Position numbers and translations under genes: made by a program. Below, one piece after another: positions 20,044 to 20,663 of a stretch of 20,663 nt of DNA. The stretch lies in assembly GCA_030632865.1 (NCBI GenBank), contig DAOVTY010000016.1, positions 1 to 20,663 of the forward strand. The letters are read 5' to 3'. The notes beneath the pieces were generated by a model. It searched no databases. It was not told where the DNA came from and saw nothing but the letters and a program-made list of their open reading frames with translations. Every line of letters starts with the position of its first letter. Position 1 is the first letter of the stretch. This DNA is from Bacteroidota bacterium (lineage in GTDB: Bacteria; Bacteroidota; Bacteroidia; Bacteroidales; Prolixibacteraceae).

Positions 20044-20663
20044 ATGCAAAAATACATCGATCTTTTAAAGACATTAATTTCAACACCATCGTTTAGCAAA
20101 GAAGAAGAAAATGCTGCGGAGGTGATGCGTAATTTCTTAAGAAATGAAGAAATTCCTTTTTCAACAAAAGAGAATAATACCTGGGCTTATAACAAACACT
20201 ACGACAAAACGAAGCCCACTATAATGTTGAATTCGCATATCGATACTGTTCGTCCTGCAAATGGTTATAAACTAGATCCCTTTTCGCCAATTGAAGAAGG
20301 CGACAAGCTTTTCGGATTGGGAAGTAACGATGCTGGCGGACCGCTAGTTTCTTTGCTTGCAACTTTTATTCATTTTTACGAGCGAAAAAAATTACCATTC
20401 AACTTAGTTTATGTAGCAAGTGCCGAAGAGGAGATTTCGGGCAGGCGTGGACTGGAAATTGTATTGCCTAAAATTACTCCTATCGACTTTGCAATTATTG
20501 GTGAGCCAACAAAAATGGAACTTGCAATTGCCGAAAAAGGACTGCTTGTTTTAGATTGTTATGCTCATGGAAAATCGGGACACGCTGCCCGCAACGAAGG
20601 AGAAAATGCACTTTACAGGGCAATGGACGATATTCAGAAACTACGTAATTTTGAATTCGAAAA
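20044..20663 (+). CDS. argE: M20 metallopeptidase family deacetylase, ArgE-type (partial)
   Basis: The first 206 codons of an M20 metalloenzyme; the gene runs past the window end. The metal and active-site landmarks in order are NSHIDT (His ligand and Asp), GSNDAGGP (bridging Asp), SAEEEISG (catalytic Glu pair), GEPTKMEL and, opening the dimerisation domain, GKSGHAARNEGENAL. The pattern fits the Bacteroidota N-acetyl- or N-succinylornithine deacetylase of arginine synthesis, which uses the GSNDAG form. Another M20 amidohydrolase is possible since the C-terminal half is missing. The ATG at 20044 starts MQKYIDLLKTLISTPSFS, the usual N-terminus. The cytoplasm is the expected location. Confidence 0.85.
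   Translation, partial: MQKYIDLLKTLISTPSFSKEEENAAEVMRNFLRNEEIPFSTKENNTWAYNKHYDKTKPTIMLNSHIDTVRPANGYKLDPFSPIEEGDKLFGLGSNDAGGPLVSLLATFIHFYERKKLPFNLVYVASAEEEISGRRGLEIVLPKITPIDFAIIGEPTKMELAIAEKGLLVLDCYAHGKSGHAARNEGENALYRAMDDIQKLRNFEFE

Overview
The window reads as a low-GC, fermentative or anaerobic member of the Bacteroidota, probably an environmental Bacteroidales/Marinilabiliales-type organism. This rests on several clues. Good matches to the Bacteroidota promoter (TTTG or TTG, about 19 nt, TAnnTTTG) precede several genes, and conventional Shine-Dalgarno sites are lacking. The gene content includes a C69 dipeptidase, a stand-alone carboxypeptidase-regulatory-like secreted protein, an ArgE-type M20 enzyme, stand-alone four-helix-bundle (23S-IVS-type) genes and an NADH-linked [FeFe] hydrogenase. 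The assignment is an inference; no rRNA or tRNA is present.

Layout: (1) 2-6306, plus strand, is a tripartite YbhGFSR-like ABC exporter operon: the end of a TolC-type outer-membrane protein, an HlyD-type lipoprotein adaptor, two separate ATPases and two ABC-2 permeases. Two four-helix-bundle genes sit in it, one before each permease; the second has an in-frame stop. The five spacers between the adaptor, ATPases and permeases, plus the one after tolC, carry short direct or inverted repeats, four of them with a clean 7-nt period. Around both four-helix genes the heptamer arrays face each other in inverted orientation. (2) 6413-8286 holds an AraC-type regulator, a VOC/glyoxalase-fold protein and a HAD phosphatase. 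(3) 8607-10703 holds a secreted PafA-like alkaline-phosphatase-superfamily protein that has lost most metal and active-site residues, convergent with a small secreted CarbopepD-like protein. (4) 11219-14703 is hydC-hydB-hydA, closed by a bidirectional terminator. (5) 18123-14754, minus strand, is an arsenic operon: arsR, a thioredoxin-like gene, arsF, arsG, then a REP/BIME-like inverted element, an ArsP-type permease and arsC. (6) 18240-19877 is a C69 dipeptidase, divergent from arsR; a 9-nt-periodic palindrome lies between it and a truncated ArgE-type gene at the window end.

How the parts work together: region 1 should export hydrophobic or toxic compounds across both membranes. The Hyd trimer should couple NADH reoxidation to H2. 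The ars operon should sense arsenite through ArsR, reduce arsenate (ArsC), act on nitroaromatic arsenicals (ArsF with the thioredoxin-like protein) and export products (ArsG, permease). The least explained material is the set of inverted heptamer arrays bracketing the four-helix-bundle genes, which together look like an undescribed intergenic insertion cassette. Next come the paired-hairpin element inside the ars operon and the apparent pseudoenzyme phosphatase.
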